Positions 19,148-28,376 of a DNA stretch of 64,000 nt are shown piece after piece. Below the pieces are notes generated by a model. That model worked only from the letters and a program-made list of their open reading frames with translations. It did no database searches and was not told the origin of the DNA. A program made the position numbers and the translations under genes. The stretch lies in the NCBI GenBank assembly GCA_946477855.1, contig CAMKZU010000004.1, forward strand, positions 1 to 64,000. The letters run 5' to 3'. The stretch comes from an uncultured Lactobacillus sp. GTDB taxonomy: Bacteria > Bacillota > Bacilli > Lactobacillales > Lactobacillaceae. Position 1 is the first letter of the stretch. Each line of letters opens with the position of its first letter.

Positions 19148-20782
19148 TTACTTCTTTCCTCTCGAGTAAACCATTTTACCGTCAATCATCGTGAAGATTG
19201 GCTTAGTATTGTGGATGTCATGTGGATTAATTGTAAATAAGTCTTGATCAAGTAGAACCATATCAGCGGCTTTACCAACTTCGATTGAACCCGTTTCTTT
19301 TTCACGGAAGTTTTGGAAAGCACCATTAATCGTGTAACTGGTGAGCATTTGTTCGACACTGACTCTTTCAGTTGGGTCCAAGACAGTCTTTTCACTCTTA
19401 TCGCCGGGGGCACATCTGGTAACGCCAACTTCGATGGTTTCCATTGGATCAGGATTAGTCACTGGAAAATCAGTTGCGGCAGATACCAGAACGCCTTGAT
19501 CCCAAAATGACTTTAACTTGTATTCACGTGAGGCTCTTTCTAAGCCCAAATACTTAACTTCCAAAGCGTCAAAGTAAATTGGGTCCTTGAAGAACCAAGC
19601 TGGATCACAGGCAGCAATGACTTTGTCTTTAGCCATTCTGGCAATGTCACTTTCACGAATGACCTGCAGGTGAGTTAAAGTTGGGCGCCAATCTTTTTTA
19701 GGCTTTTTGGCTTGTGCATACTCAATTCCGGTCAAAGCTGCATCAATTGCGGCATCTCCAATAACGTGGCAGTGAACTTGGAAGCCCTTCTCTTTAGCCC
19801 GCCGCATCATGTTGTTTAATTGCTCTTGTGTGCAGTTGAAGTTACCCCGGTATCCCGGTTTATGAACATAGTCGTCAAAGAAGTAAGCCGTGGCTGATTC
19901 AACCACGCCATCAACGACAAACTTCAGGTTGTTGCACTTATAATGTTTGCCATGGTAAGCATCGCGAATAGCAGCAAAATCGTCTAATTTGTCGGGACTA
20001 TCATGCTCAGGTCTAATGTGGAAGCCTGATACGACCTTTAACTTTAATTTTCCTTCGATGTCCAATTCTTCCAGAGCCTGTTGTGCCCGAGTTTCATCAC
20101 GCAAAATTGGCTCGTAGATTGAAGTCAAACCCATTGATAATAAGCGATCTTGCAGCCATAAAACGGCTTTTTTAATTTCTTCAACCGTATAATCCGGAAC
20201 TGTCTTTAAAATATCGCCCATTGCCCATTCGCGGACTAAGCCAGTGGGTTCTTTGGTCTTAGGATCAAGAACGAATTCACCTTTTTCTTTGGAAACATAG
20301 CCTTTGCCGATGCCAGCATTTTCAAGAGCTTTACTGTTAACAATGTAAGAGTGTCCGTCAACTGATTGCAATAATACCGGCTTATCGCTGCATGCAGCAT
20401 CAATCCATGATTTGTCGGGTCTTTCGGCAATAATAGCATTTTCCCAGCCGGTACCCATGTAATAATCACGATCTGGATGTTCATCAACGTATTTTTTGAT
20501 AATCTTCGTGTAATCATCGACACTTTTACCACCAGCTAACTGAATCTTATACATTCCTTCAGTTGCACCAGATGAAAAGTGCATATGGCTATCTGTCATT
20601 CCCGGGATAAATAGTCCGTTGTTATTAACAATATATTCGGTCTTAGGACCAATATAAGATTTCGCTCCGTCTTTAGAGCCTACATAAACAAATTTACCGT
20701 CTTTAACAGCAACTGCCTCAACATATTTATGCTTTTGAGCAGCAGTAAAAATTTTTCCTGTTAAAACATAATCTGCTTCCAT
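19148..20782 (-). CDS. YtcJ-like metal-dependent amidohydrolase
   Basis: GLFIPGMTDSHMHFSSG, QVHCHVIGDAAIDAAL, SAATDFPVTNPDPMETI, GSIEVGKAADMVLLDQD; start adjusted to MEADYV. Confidence 0.88.
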   Translation of the reverse strand: MEADYVLTGKIFTAAQKHKYVEAVAVKDGKFVYVGSKDGAKSYIGPKTEYIVNNNGLFIPGMTDSHMHFSSGATEGMYKIQLAGGKSVDDYTKIIKKYVDEHPDRDYYMGTGWENAIIAERPDKSWIDAACSDKPVLLQSVDGHSYIVNSKALENAGIGKGYVSKEKGEFVLDPKTKEPTGLVREWAMGDILKTVPDYTVEEIKKAVLWLQDRLLSMGLTSIYEPILRDETRAQQALEELDIEGKLKLKVVSGFHIRPEHDSPDKLDDFAAIRDAYHGKHYKCNNLKFVVDGVVESATAYFFDDYVHKPGYRGNFNCTQEQLNNMMRRAKEKGFQVHCHVIGDAAIDAALTGIEYAQAKKPKKDWRPTLTHLQVIRESDIARMAKDKVIAACDPAWFFKDPIYFDALEVKYLGLERASREYKLKSFWDQGVLVSAATDFPVTNPDPMETIEVGVTRCAPGDKSEKTVLDPTERVSVEQMLTSYTINGAFQNFREKETGSIEVGKAADMVLLDQDLFTINPHDIHNTKPIFTMIDGKMVYSRGKK

Positions 20783-20872
20783 AATTCCCATCTCTTTCAC
20801 TAAATTTACCCATGTGACTAATAACACATGCGCTACAATTCATTATCCGCAAAAACACCATTTTCACATTAA

Positions 20873-20902
20873 CCTAAAGATATATTTCTCTATATCTTTA
20901 GG
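20873..20902. repeat. Inverted repeat CCTAAAGATATA-N6-TATATCTTTAGG
   Basis: Perfect 12-bp arms, upstream of the amidohydrolase gene. Confidence 0.7.
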
Positions 20903-20947
20903 CTACAAGGACTAAGATCTTAAGCTTAACGGGCATAAAAAATCCAG

Positions 20948-20984
20948 GCTCATATTTCAAAATGAACCTGGATTTAGCCGCTAT
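20948..20984 (-). terminator. Intrinsic terminator of LuxR-type regulator gene
   Basis: AATCCAGG(c)TC...GA(a)CCTGGATT; A-run on plus = T-run on minus. Confidence 0.6.
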
Positions 20985-21011
20985 AGCGGCGTTACAAGAT
21001 AAAATTAATAT

Positions 21012-22007
21012 CTAATGGTAATTCAAAAATTTATTAATCAGTTGGCTTCTGCGGGAAACTTCCATTTTATTTAAGATATTATGGACGTGAGCCTTAACAG
21101 TTCCAACGGTAATATAAAGTTTATCTGCGATTGCTTGGTTGCTTTCACCTTGCAAAACTAACAGTAAGACATCAACTTCTCTTTTGGTCAAGCCATAATG
21201 ATCACAGAATTCGTGAACTTCTGCTTTTTGAAAAGATAAATCTTTGTTTTCATATTTTTGCACAGTATATTCACTAAGCCGTTGTTGCACCAAATTTTCC
21301 ACTTGCCTGTGGGTGTATTCTTCATGTTCGTGTTTTGTAATAAATAAAATAACAATAGCTAAAATAAAATAATAACCGTCTTCAATTAAGTTGACGTGAT
21401 TTTCGTAAAAGGGAAATTTGAGATCGATAAGTCTTTGCCATTTTGAAAAGGCACCAATTTCAATTAAAGACAATCCCAGCGCGATAAACGAACAAATATA
21501 AAATATTTGCTGGTTCTGGGACAGTTTTTTCCAGGGCAGACAAAAAAGCAGCAAAATAATGAACTGACAGATTTGATTAGTGCTTTTACCTGCAATATAC
21601 CAATCGGCTGGATTGAGGGTAGTAAGAAAAATTACTTCTAGGATTAAAGAAGTTAGCGCCAAAATATTGGCTATTGGGATCACAGGTAACTTTTTATTCA
21701 TATTAGTTAGTTCGTTAAGACAGAAGATAGTAATAATATTTTCACCAAAAGTAATGGTAAATTCCACCAGCAAGTACCAGTAGTTTAAGATTATTTTTCG
21801 ACTGCCAACAGCAATAATGCTGCGGGTAACAAACTCATAGCCTGTTTCAAAAGTACTTTCAAAAATAAAAGAGATAAATAGCCATTTCAACAGTAAAAAG
21901 AGCTTCTTTTTTGATAAGTTATAAACAACGGCGCAGTTACAAACTACGCTCATAAAAAGAAGTATAAAAATAACGTCATAGACATAAATAAAGATATCAT
22001 TGCGCAT
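21012..22007 (-). CDS. Membrane-spanning LuxR-family HTH regulator
   Basis: Multiple N-terminal TM helices then LTKREVDVLLLVLQGESNQAIADKLYITVGTVKAHVHNILNKMEVSRRSQL. Confidence 0.85.
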   Translation of the reverse strand: MRNDIFIYVYDVIFILLFMSVVCNCAVVYNLSKKKLFLLLKWLFISFIFESTFETGYEFVTRSIIAVGSRKIILNYWYLLVEFTITFGENIITIFCLNELTNMNKKLPVIPIANILALTSLILEVIFLTTLNPADWYIAGKSTNQICQFIILLLFCLPWKKLSQNQQIFYICSFIALGLSLIEIGAFSKWQRLIDLKFPFYENHVNLIEDGYYFILAIVILFITKHEHEEYTHRQVENLVQQRLSEYTVQKYENKDLSFQKAEVHEFCDHYGLTKREVDVLLLVLQGESNQAIADKLYITVGTVKAHVHNILNKMEVSRRSQLINKFLNYH

Positions 22008-22183
22008 CGTTAAAATAACTCCGAGTAAGAATATTGATTCAGAATTACTAATTAAACTAATGATTTACTGAACCTATCTCTTTTTAGTATACGACAATTG
22101 CATTGCATGTGTGCCAACTATCTTAACGTTTTCATAATAAGATTTGTAATTGTCTTAATTAAATTAGCAAAAATGCACTCTTT

Positions 22184-23653
22184 TTATAATACGCTTTGCT
22201 TTGTTGAAAGGATATTAAGCCAATTTTCCCAGTCTTTGCGGTATAGTTGTGCTTGTGAAAACTTCATTTTAGGTGAATAAACCTTAACTGCGGCTATTTT
22301 ATTATTATGGCTCATAGCATTCATAGCTGTTCCTAAGGCACTCAATTCTGAAACAGCAGCAAGTTTAACTTGCATTTGGCTAATATCGCTTAAATATTGC
22401 ATTAAATATTGATTTTGAATCATCCCGCCATCAACGTTAAGCTCCCAGTTAATTTGCGGAAATAATTTTTTCAGTTCACTAATGGTGTCGCTTATTTGGT
22501 AAACTAATGAATCTAACGTCGCTTTTACCAGTTCGTTTTTACCAGTGATAGTCGTCATTCCGACAAAAGCTGCTTTCATATTCGGCTGCCAGTAGGGGGC
22601 GCCTAGACCCGCAAAGGCCGGGATTAAACAGGTGTGATCGTTGCGATTAGCTGCCAATGCTAAATTACTGGTTTCTTTAGGCGAACTAATCAGCTTTAAG
22701 TTATCCTTTAGCCAAGTAATGCAGGCGCCAGCGTAATTAATATTACCTTCAAGCACATAGGAAATTTGCCCATTTAAAGACCAGGCAATCGAAGTATTAA
22801 GCTTATTTTGAATACTTCGCGGCAGATTGCTGCCAATATTGAGCATCACGGAAGAACCTGTCCCAAAGGTAACTTTGAAATCTCCTGCATTAAAACAGCC
22901 ATGAGCATATAACGCAGCTTGTGAGTCACCCAGAACACTCATGATCGGGATAGAGTGGTTAAGCAATCCGAATAAATTCGTATTACCAAAGTGGGAATTA
23001 GAGTCAACGATTTCAGGCAGGCTTTCAATTGCGATACCAAAAATAGCTCCTAACTCTTGATCCCATTTTCCCGTATGGATGTTCATTAACTGGGTCCGGC
23101 AGGCATTTGAAGGTTCTGTTTTAAAACTCTTTTTATTAGTCAACTGGTAAATTAACCAACTGTCCATAGTCCCTAAGCAGAGATCGTCTTTTTCCTGGGC
23201 TTGAATTACTTTGGGCTCATGAAGCAGCATCCAGCCCCATTTAGCTCCGGTAAAGTAGGGCGAGAGCGCCAAGCCAGTTTTTGTTTTGACTGTTTCTGCT
23301 AATTTTGGATAAGAGATAGATTTGATCAGTTTCTCAGCACGATTGTCCTGCCAAACTATGGTGTTACAAAGGGGCGCACCTGTTTTTTTCGACCAGGCAG
23401 CTGCAGATTCACGTTGATTTGTGATTGCTAAGGCTGTCAGTTGGTCAGGTTTGACCTGCATAAGGGCAGCTTCAAAGAGCTTTTTTAAATTAGTCTTAAT
23501 TTCACTTAAATCGTGGCTAATCCATCCGTTCTTGCTGACTATTTGTTTATGAGATAAGCTGGTTTTCCAAAAAATCTGGTTATTTTGATCAATCAGAAGA
23601 ACTTTTGTACCCTGTGTACTCTGATCGATTGTTAAAACATATTTTTCAGGCAT
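22184..23653 (-). CDS. FGGY-family carbohydrate kinase
   Basis: KYVLTIDQSTQGTKVLLIDQNNQ, NTIVWQDNRAEKL, SVLGDSQAALYAHGCF, GAPYWQPNMKAAFVGMT; glycerol kinase-like but diverged. Confidence 0.88.
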   Translation of the reverse strand: MPEKYVLTIDQSTQGTKVLLIDQNNQIFWKTSLSHKQIVSKNGWISHDLSEIKTNLKKLFEAALMQVKPDQLTALAITNQRESAAAWSKKTGAPLCNTIVWQDNRAEKLIKSISYPKLAETVKTKTGLALSPYFTGAKWGWMLLHEPKVIQAQEKDDLCLGTMDSWLIYQLTNKKSFKTEPSNACRTQLMNIHTGKWDQELGAIFGIAIESLPEIVDSNSHFGNTNLFGLLNHSIPIMSVLGDSQAALYAHGCFNAGDFKVTFGTGSSVMLNIGSNLPRSIQNKLNTSIAWSLNGQISYVLEGNINYAGACITWLKDNLKLISSPKETSNLALAANRNDHTCLIPAFAGLGAPYWQPNMKAAFVGMTTITGKNELVKATLDSLVYQISDTISELKKLFPQINWELNVDGGMIQNQYLMQYLSDISQMQVKLAAVSELSALGTAMNAMSHNNKIAAVKVYSPKMKFSQAQLYRKDWENWLNILSTKQSVL

Positions 23654-23666
23654 AAATTACCAGCCT

Positions 23667-24611
23667 CTATTCAGACAAAAAACTTTTGACAGACTTCTTG
23701 ATGCCGGCGGTGTCAAGTCCATAATAACGAAAGACTTCGTCTTGTGTTCCTTGAATTGCCGGTTCGTCTGGAAAGCCTAAAATTTTAAGTTTGGCATGAC
23801 CGTACTGTGCCACTTCACATGCTATGGCGGCACCGATGCCGTTAATAACGTCATGTTCTTCTATAGTTACTAAGTAATTAAATTTTTGTGCTAAGGCGGC
23901 AATCATTTCGGTATCAAGCGGCTTGATTGAAGCAAGATCAACCACAGCAGCTTGTATGCCGTCTTTAACCAGTTCTTTAGCGGCTTGAAGGGCAAAGTAT
24001 AATGTCTCGCCAGTAGAGATTAAGCAAACGTCTTTACCGGGAAGGATTACTTTGGCCTTGCCGGGAGTGAAATGGAAATCTTTGTGGTAAACATTGTCCA
24101 GCTTACGTTTACCAATGCGCACATAAGCAGGCTTATCTGACTTAAGCAGATATTTGAATAGTGCTTTGATTTGGTATTTATCGCATGGCTGGTAGACTTC
24201 GAGGTCGGGAATTGCCCGCGTAATTGCCACATCGTTAAGTGAATGGTGGGTATTGCCCAGCCAAGTGTATGAATTACCGCCAGAAATACCAATGAGTTTA
24301 ACGTTATTGTGGTTAAATGCTACATCGACTTTGACTTGTTCAATTGCTCGCATGGCCAGAAATGAAGCTGGAGAAAAGACATAGGGATGCATACCTTCAT
24401 GAGCCATACCTGCGGCTACAGTTACGGCATTTTGTTCAGCTATGCCCATTTCTATGGTTCTGTCGGGATGTGCGTTAGTGAAAGGAACTAGTCCTGCCGA
24501 TCCCCGAGAATCGCATGTGACCACTATTAAATCTGGATCGCTAGTAGTTGCCTCGTCGAGCGTTTTTGCAATGACTGCATTTGCAGTTAATTTTTCATCC
24601 ACCTTATTCAT
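23667..24611 (-). CDS. Transketolase C-terminal (Pyr + C) subunit
   Basis: DRTIEMGIAEQNAVTVAAGMAHEGMHPYVFSPASFLAMRAIEQ...VTIEEHDVINGIGAAIA. Confidence 0.92.
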   Translation of the reverse strand: MNKVDEKLTANAVIAKTLDEATTSDPDLIVVTCDSRGSAGLVPFTNAHPDRTIEMGIAEQNAVTVAAGMAHEGMHPYVFSPASFLAMRAIEQVKVDVAFNHNNVKLIGISGGNSYTWLGNTHHSLNDVAITRAIPDLEVYQPCDKYQIKALFKYLLKSDKPAYVRIGKRKLDNVYHKDFHFTPGKAKVILPGKDVCLISTGETLYFALQAAKELVKDGIQAAVVDLASIKPLDTEMIAALAQKFNYLVTIEEHDVINGIGAAIACEVAQYGHAKLKILGFPDEPAIQGTQDEVFRYYGLDTAGIKKSVKSFLSE

Positions 24612-25437
24612 TATTTAACGCCTCCATTTGTGCATCTAATTCCTGTAATCCTGCTTGGTATTCAGTTGCAGTAGGAATTTTATGGTGCCAATCCGCTCTG
24701 TTTTCGGCTGCTGAAATACCTTTGCCCTTGACCGTATTAGCAATAATCAGGCGTGGCTTGTTGGTGTCATTTGGCTTAGTTAAAATATTAACCACATCGC
24801 CCATATTATTGCCATTAACTTCCAAAACATCCCAGTTGAATGCACGGTATTTGGTGCTTAGCGGGTTTGAGCGCATCACTGAATCGGTAGTGCCGGAAAT
24901 TTGCAGGTCATTGTGGTCAATAATGGCCGTGAGATTGTCTAAGTTATAATTACCAGCTGCCATTGCGGCTTCCCAAATTGATCCTTCAGCTTGTTCACCG
25001 TCACCCATTAAAACGTAAATGTGTTTGCGTAACTGCTTCATCTTAGCTGCAAGAGCGACACCAACGCCTAAACCTAGCCCATGACCCAGTGAGCCCGTAT
25101 GAAATTCCATGCCTTTGACTTCAGTAGTTGGATGGCCAATATAGGGACTGTTAAAAGTAGAGTACCTTTTTTCAAGGTCAGCGCGATCTATATAACCTTT
25201 ATCAGCTAAAATTTCGTACCAGATTTCAACAGCATGACCCTTACTTTGAATATACGTGTCAATATCTTTTTGACCAATGTTTTCTGCATTTTGGTTCATA
25301 ACCGCATAGTATAAAGCAACTAAGATATCAGCACAGGATAAGTCAGAACCGGTGTGACCGTTTTGGTGATTATAGATTAGCTGCCACGTTCTTTTTCTTA
25401 GTGCAACAGCCTTCTTTTTTAATTCAAGAATATTCAT
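24604..25437 (-). CDS. Transketolase N-terminal (TPP-binding) subunit
   Basis: GHTGSDLSCADILVALYY, GSLGHGLGLGVGVALAAK, YVLMGDGEQAEGSIWEAAMAAGNYNLDNLTAIIDHNDLQ. Confidence 0.93.
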   Translation of the reverse strand: MNILELKKKAVALRKRTWQLIYNHQNGHTGSDLSCADILVALYYAVMNQNAENIGQKDIDTYIQSKGHAVEIWYEILADKGYIDRADLEKRYSTFNSPYIGHPTTEVKGMEFHTGSLGHGLGLGVGVALAAKMKQLRKHIYVLMGDGEQAEGSIWEAAMAAGNYNLDNLTAIIDHNDLQISGTTDSVMRSNPLSTKYRAFNWDVLEVNGNNMGDVVNILTKPNDTNKPRLIIANTVKGKGISAAENRADWHHKIPTATEYQAGLQELDAQMEALNNE

Positions 25438-25504
25438 GAAAACACCTCATTATCAAAAATAATTACTTGTAATTGCTTACACTGATAGAGTATCATGCTT
25501 ATAA

Positions 25505-25543
25505 CTAGTTTAGTTATATTGATTAGTTAGTTTAGCTTATATT
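25505..25543. promoter_or_regulatory. Tandem putative operator CTAGTTTAGTTATATT / TTAGTTTAGCTTATATT
   Basis: Direct repeat in divergent intergenic region; third copy at 26635. Confidence 0.5.
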
Positions 25544-25573
25544 AGTAAACAATAATATTGAAGAGATGATTTT

Positions 25574-26590
25574 TTGAACCTAAAAATGAGTGATATTGCA
25601 AAGATAGCGGGCGTTTCTAAAGCCGCAGTTTCTTTTGCTCTAAATGGCAAGCCGGGCGTAAGCGAAAAAACCAGAAAAAAGATTTTTAAGGTTATTAAAG
25701 ATCAAGGTTATGAACCGCTACGCAAACATAAAAAAGGCGGGGTTCGCAAATTAGCCAGTATCAGTCTGATTATTATTCGCGATCGAGCTGGAATGATGAA
25801 TCGGAGCTATGCCAGCCTGCCCTTTTTTGACACCTTAATATCTAACTTAACGCAAAATATTGGCGGTTTTGGCGGACAAGTCCAAATTGTGCAACTGGAT
25901 ATCAATCACTTGCAAGATAATCTGAATGAAAATACAGCATTGCTGCAGTCTAAGGCTTCAATTGTGCTGGCAACCGATCTGAATAAAAAGCAAGTTAAGT
26001 TAATAAATCAAAAACTAAAAAATGTGATCTTTATTGATACGTATTTTAAAGATGTAAATGCCGATTTTATCTCAATTGATAATTTTCAAGGGGCATATTT
26101 AGCAGGTAAATATATTTTGGCTAAAGGCTATCGGAAAATAGGCTATGTTGCTTCTAACCATAGTATTCCCAATTTTGCGCAAAGACGGGCAGGCTTTACC
26201 CAGGCCCTAAAAGAGAAAAACATTGAAATTCCGCCGGAATTTATTTTTAGCTTAAATCCTACTGAACTTAGAGGAGCCTTGCCGCAATTTATTCATTTGA
26301 GCAAAGTTTTTCCTGAAGTACTTTTTTGTGAAAATGATTATATGGCTCTGCGTTTGGTCAAAGAATTTACCAAAGAAAAAATTAGAGTTCCTCAGGACAT
26401 TGCAATCATGGGCTTTGATGATATTTTTGAAGACACGATGGTTACGCCGGAATTAACAACGATTCACGTCCCGATAACGCAGATTGTCAGCCAAGCAATT
26501 AATCAATTACAAAACAAAGCTGCTGACCACAATTGGCTGCCCCAAAAGTGCTTTATCTCAACCAAATTGGTTAAAAGGGAATCATTATAA
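25574..26590 (+). CDS. LacI family transcriptional regulator
   Basis: LKMSDIAKIAGVSKAAVSFALNGKPGVSEKTRKKI HTH; GFDDIFEDTMVTPELTTIHVP. Confidence 0.92.
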   Translation: MNLKMSDIAKIAGVSKAAVSFALNGKPGVSEKTRKKIFKVIKDQGYEPLRKHKKGGVRKLASISLIIIRDRAGMMNRSYASLPFFDTLISNLTQNIGGFGGQVQIVQLDINHLQDNLNENTALLQSKASIVLATDLNKKQVKLINQKLKNVIFIDTYFKDVNADFISIDNFQGAYLAGKYILAKGYRKIGYVASNHSIPNFAQRRAGFTQALKEKNIEIPPEFIFSLNPTELRGALPQFIHLSKVFPEVLFCENDYMALRLVKEFTKEKIRVPQDIAIMGFDDIFEDTMVTPELTTIHVPITQIVSQAINQLQNKAADHNWLPQKCFISTKLVKRESL

Positions 26591-26634
26591 AAATAGTTTA
26601 GTCTAATTAAGTAAAAACAGTATTGAATGGTCTT

Positions 26635-26652
26635 CTAGTTTAGTTTATATTT
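26635..26652. promoter_or_regulatory. Putative operator CTAGTTTAGTTTATATTT
   Basis: Matches the two motifs at 25505-25543. Confidence 0.5.
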
Positions 26653-26701
26653 TGCTTTGGAAGCGAATACAAAAATAAACAATTAGGAGGCTCTTTTTTT
26701 A

Positions 26702-28150
26702 ATGGTTAATAATAAAAGTTTACAAAAAATAAAAATTGGCTTTGTACCAACTAGAAGAAACATTTTCTCAGCAACAGCAGCGATTGAATTTGCAGATAAA
26801 ACCCGTAAAAAATTAGATGAATTGGGAATTAACTACGTTGATATTAAAGAAGTTAATGATGATGGACTTCTTTATGATGATGACGGACTCGAAAAAATAA
26901 CCCAGAAATTTAAAGCGGCGGCTATTGATGGTTTGTTTATTGCAAACGAAAATTTTGGTACCGAGTATGAAGTTGCACGTCTGGCAGCTAAATTCAACGT
27001 ACCTGTTCTTTTGTGGGGGCCAAAAGACGAGGCACCGGCTCCCGACGGTTCAAGGAGGCGCGATACGCAATGTGGTCTATTTGCTATTGGTAAAGTTCTG
27101 CGTCACTTTAATGTTCCTTTTACCTATATTAGAAATAGCGATATTGCTGATCCGTCATTCAGCCGCGGAGTAATTGATTTTGTGAAGGTATGCAATGTTG
27201 TTAAAACTTTTAGGAATACCCGTGTTTTGCAGATAGGTCCTCGTCCCTTTGATTTCTGGTCAGTTATTGTCAATGAAGGCGAATTATTGGAAAAATTCGG
27301 TATTCAACTTTCACCAATCCCTTTAGGTGAGCTTACTTCATATATGAATGATTTAATTAAGAAAAACGATCCGCGCATTTCAGAGACTAAAGATACTTTT
27401 AGAAAATGGGCAGATATTAAAATTAAGGAAGATGATTTTACTAAAGTCGCTGCCTTGAAATTGGCTATGCAAGATAAAATGAAACAATATGACTGCAACT
27501 GTGGCACTATTCAATGCTGGACGGAGCTGCAGCGTGAAATCGGAATTTTGCCGTATGCTTCTGAGGCTTTGCTCCAAACAGAAGGACTGCCGGTAACTTG
27601 CGAGACTGATATTAACGGGGCAATTTCAGAAGTCTTGGCAGAATCTGCTACACTTGGGGATGAAAGAGCGTTATTTGCTGATGTCAACTGCCGCCATCCT
27701 GAAAACGAAAACGGCGAATTGTTGCAGCATCTGGGTACATTTGCTTTCCAAACGGCTAAAAACCGTCCGGTTTTGCCACCATCGCACTTTGTATTTGATT
27801 ATCCCGGTTCTGCTGCTTTTCAGGCTAAAGACGGCACTTATACTTTAGTTCGTTTTGACGGTGACCACGGCAAGTATTCTATGCTGCTGGGCAATGCTAA
27901 AACTTGTGCGGGTCCGTATGAACAAGGAACTTATGCTTGGTTTGAATTTAATGATCTAAACCGTTTTGAAGCAAAATATGTCTATGGGCCTTATATTCAT
28001 CACATGGCTGGCGTCCGTGCCGACGTTGTGCCAATTCTTGCTGAAGCAGGAAAGTACATTAACGTTGAACCAGATTATTTTGACCCGATTAAAGATAAAG
28101 TTGCAGCATATTGGTACGGCGACTATGAATCGATTTTAACTGATAAATAA
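26702..28150 (+). CDS. L-fucose/L-arabinose isomerase family protein
   Basis: KIGFVPTRRNIFS, GPKDEAPAPDGSRRRDTQCGLFAIGKVLRHF, CNCGTIQCWTELQREIGILPYASEALLQTEGLPVTCETDINGA. Confidence 0.8.
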   Translation: MVNNKSLQKIKIGFVPTRRNIFSATAAIEFADKTRKKLDELGINYVDIKEVNDDGLLYDDDGLEKITQKFKAAAIDGLFIANENFGTEYEVARLAAKFNVPVLLWGPKDEAPAPDGSRRRDTQCGLFAIGKVLRHFNVPFTYIRNSDIADPSFSRGVIDFVKVCNVVKTFRNTRVLQIGPRPFDFWSVIVNEGELLEKFGIQLSPIPLGELTSYMNDLIKKNDPRISETKDTFRKWADIKIKEDDFTKVAALKLAMQDKMKQYDCNCGTIQCWTELQREIGILPYASEALLQTEGLPVTCETDINGAISEVLAESATLGDERALFADVNCRHPENENGELLQHLGTFAFQTAKNRPVLPPSHFVFDYPGSAAFQAKDGTYTLVRFDGDHGKYSMLLGNAKTCAGPYEQGTYAWFEFNDLNRFEAKYVYGPYIHHMAGVRADVVPILAEAGKYINVEPDYFDPIKDKVAAYWYGDYESILTDK

Positions 28151-28178
28151 AAATTACTTTTTAAAGTTAGTAATTGTT

Positions 28179-28213
28179 AAGGCAAGAATATTCCCATATT
28201 CTTGCTTTTTTTG
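28179..28213 (+). terminator. Intrinsic terminator
   Basis: GGCAAGAATAT tccc ATATTCTTGCTTTTTTT. Confidence 0.8.
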
Positions 28214-28268
28214 TGCTCTAACGGCAACTAAACCAAAACTAAAATAAAATTTTATTATCAACTGCTAT

Positions 28269-28282
28269 TGAAAGCGATTGCA
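28269..28282. promoter_or_regulatory. cre (CcpA) site
   Basis: TGAAAGCGATTGCA fits TGWAANCGNTWNCA exactly. Confidence 0.65.
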
Positions 28283-28376
28283 TTAACTGGGATAATGAAA
28301 TTTGTGTAAGGCTCTGTATATTAAAGCCTTAAGTCAGATAAAGCTTAATACTTGTTTTTAGTGAGAGGGGGAAAAC

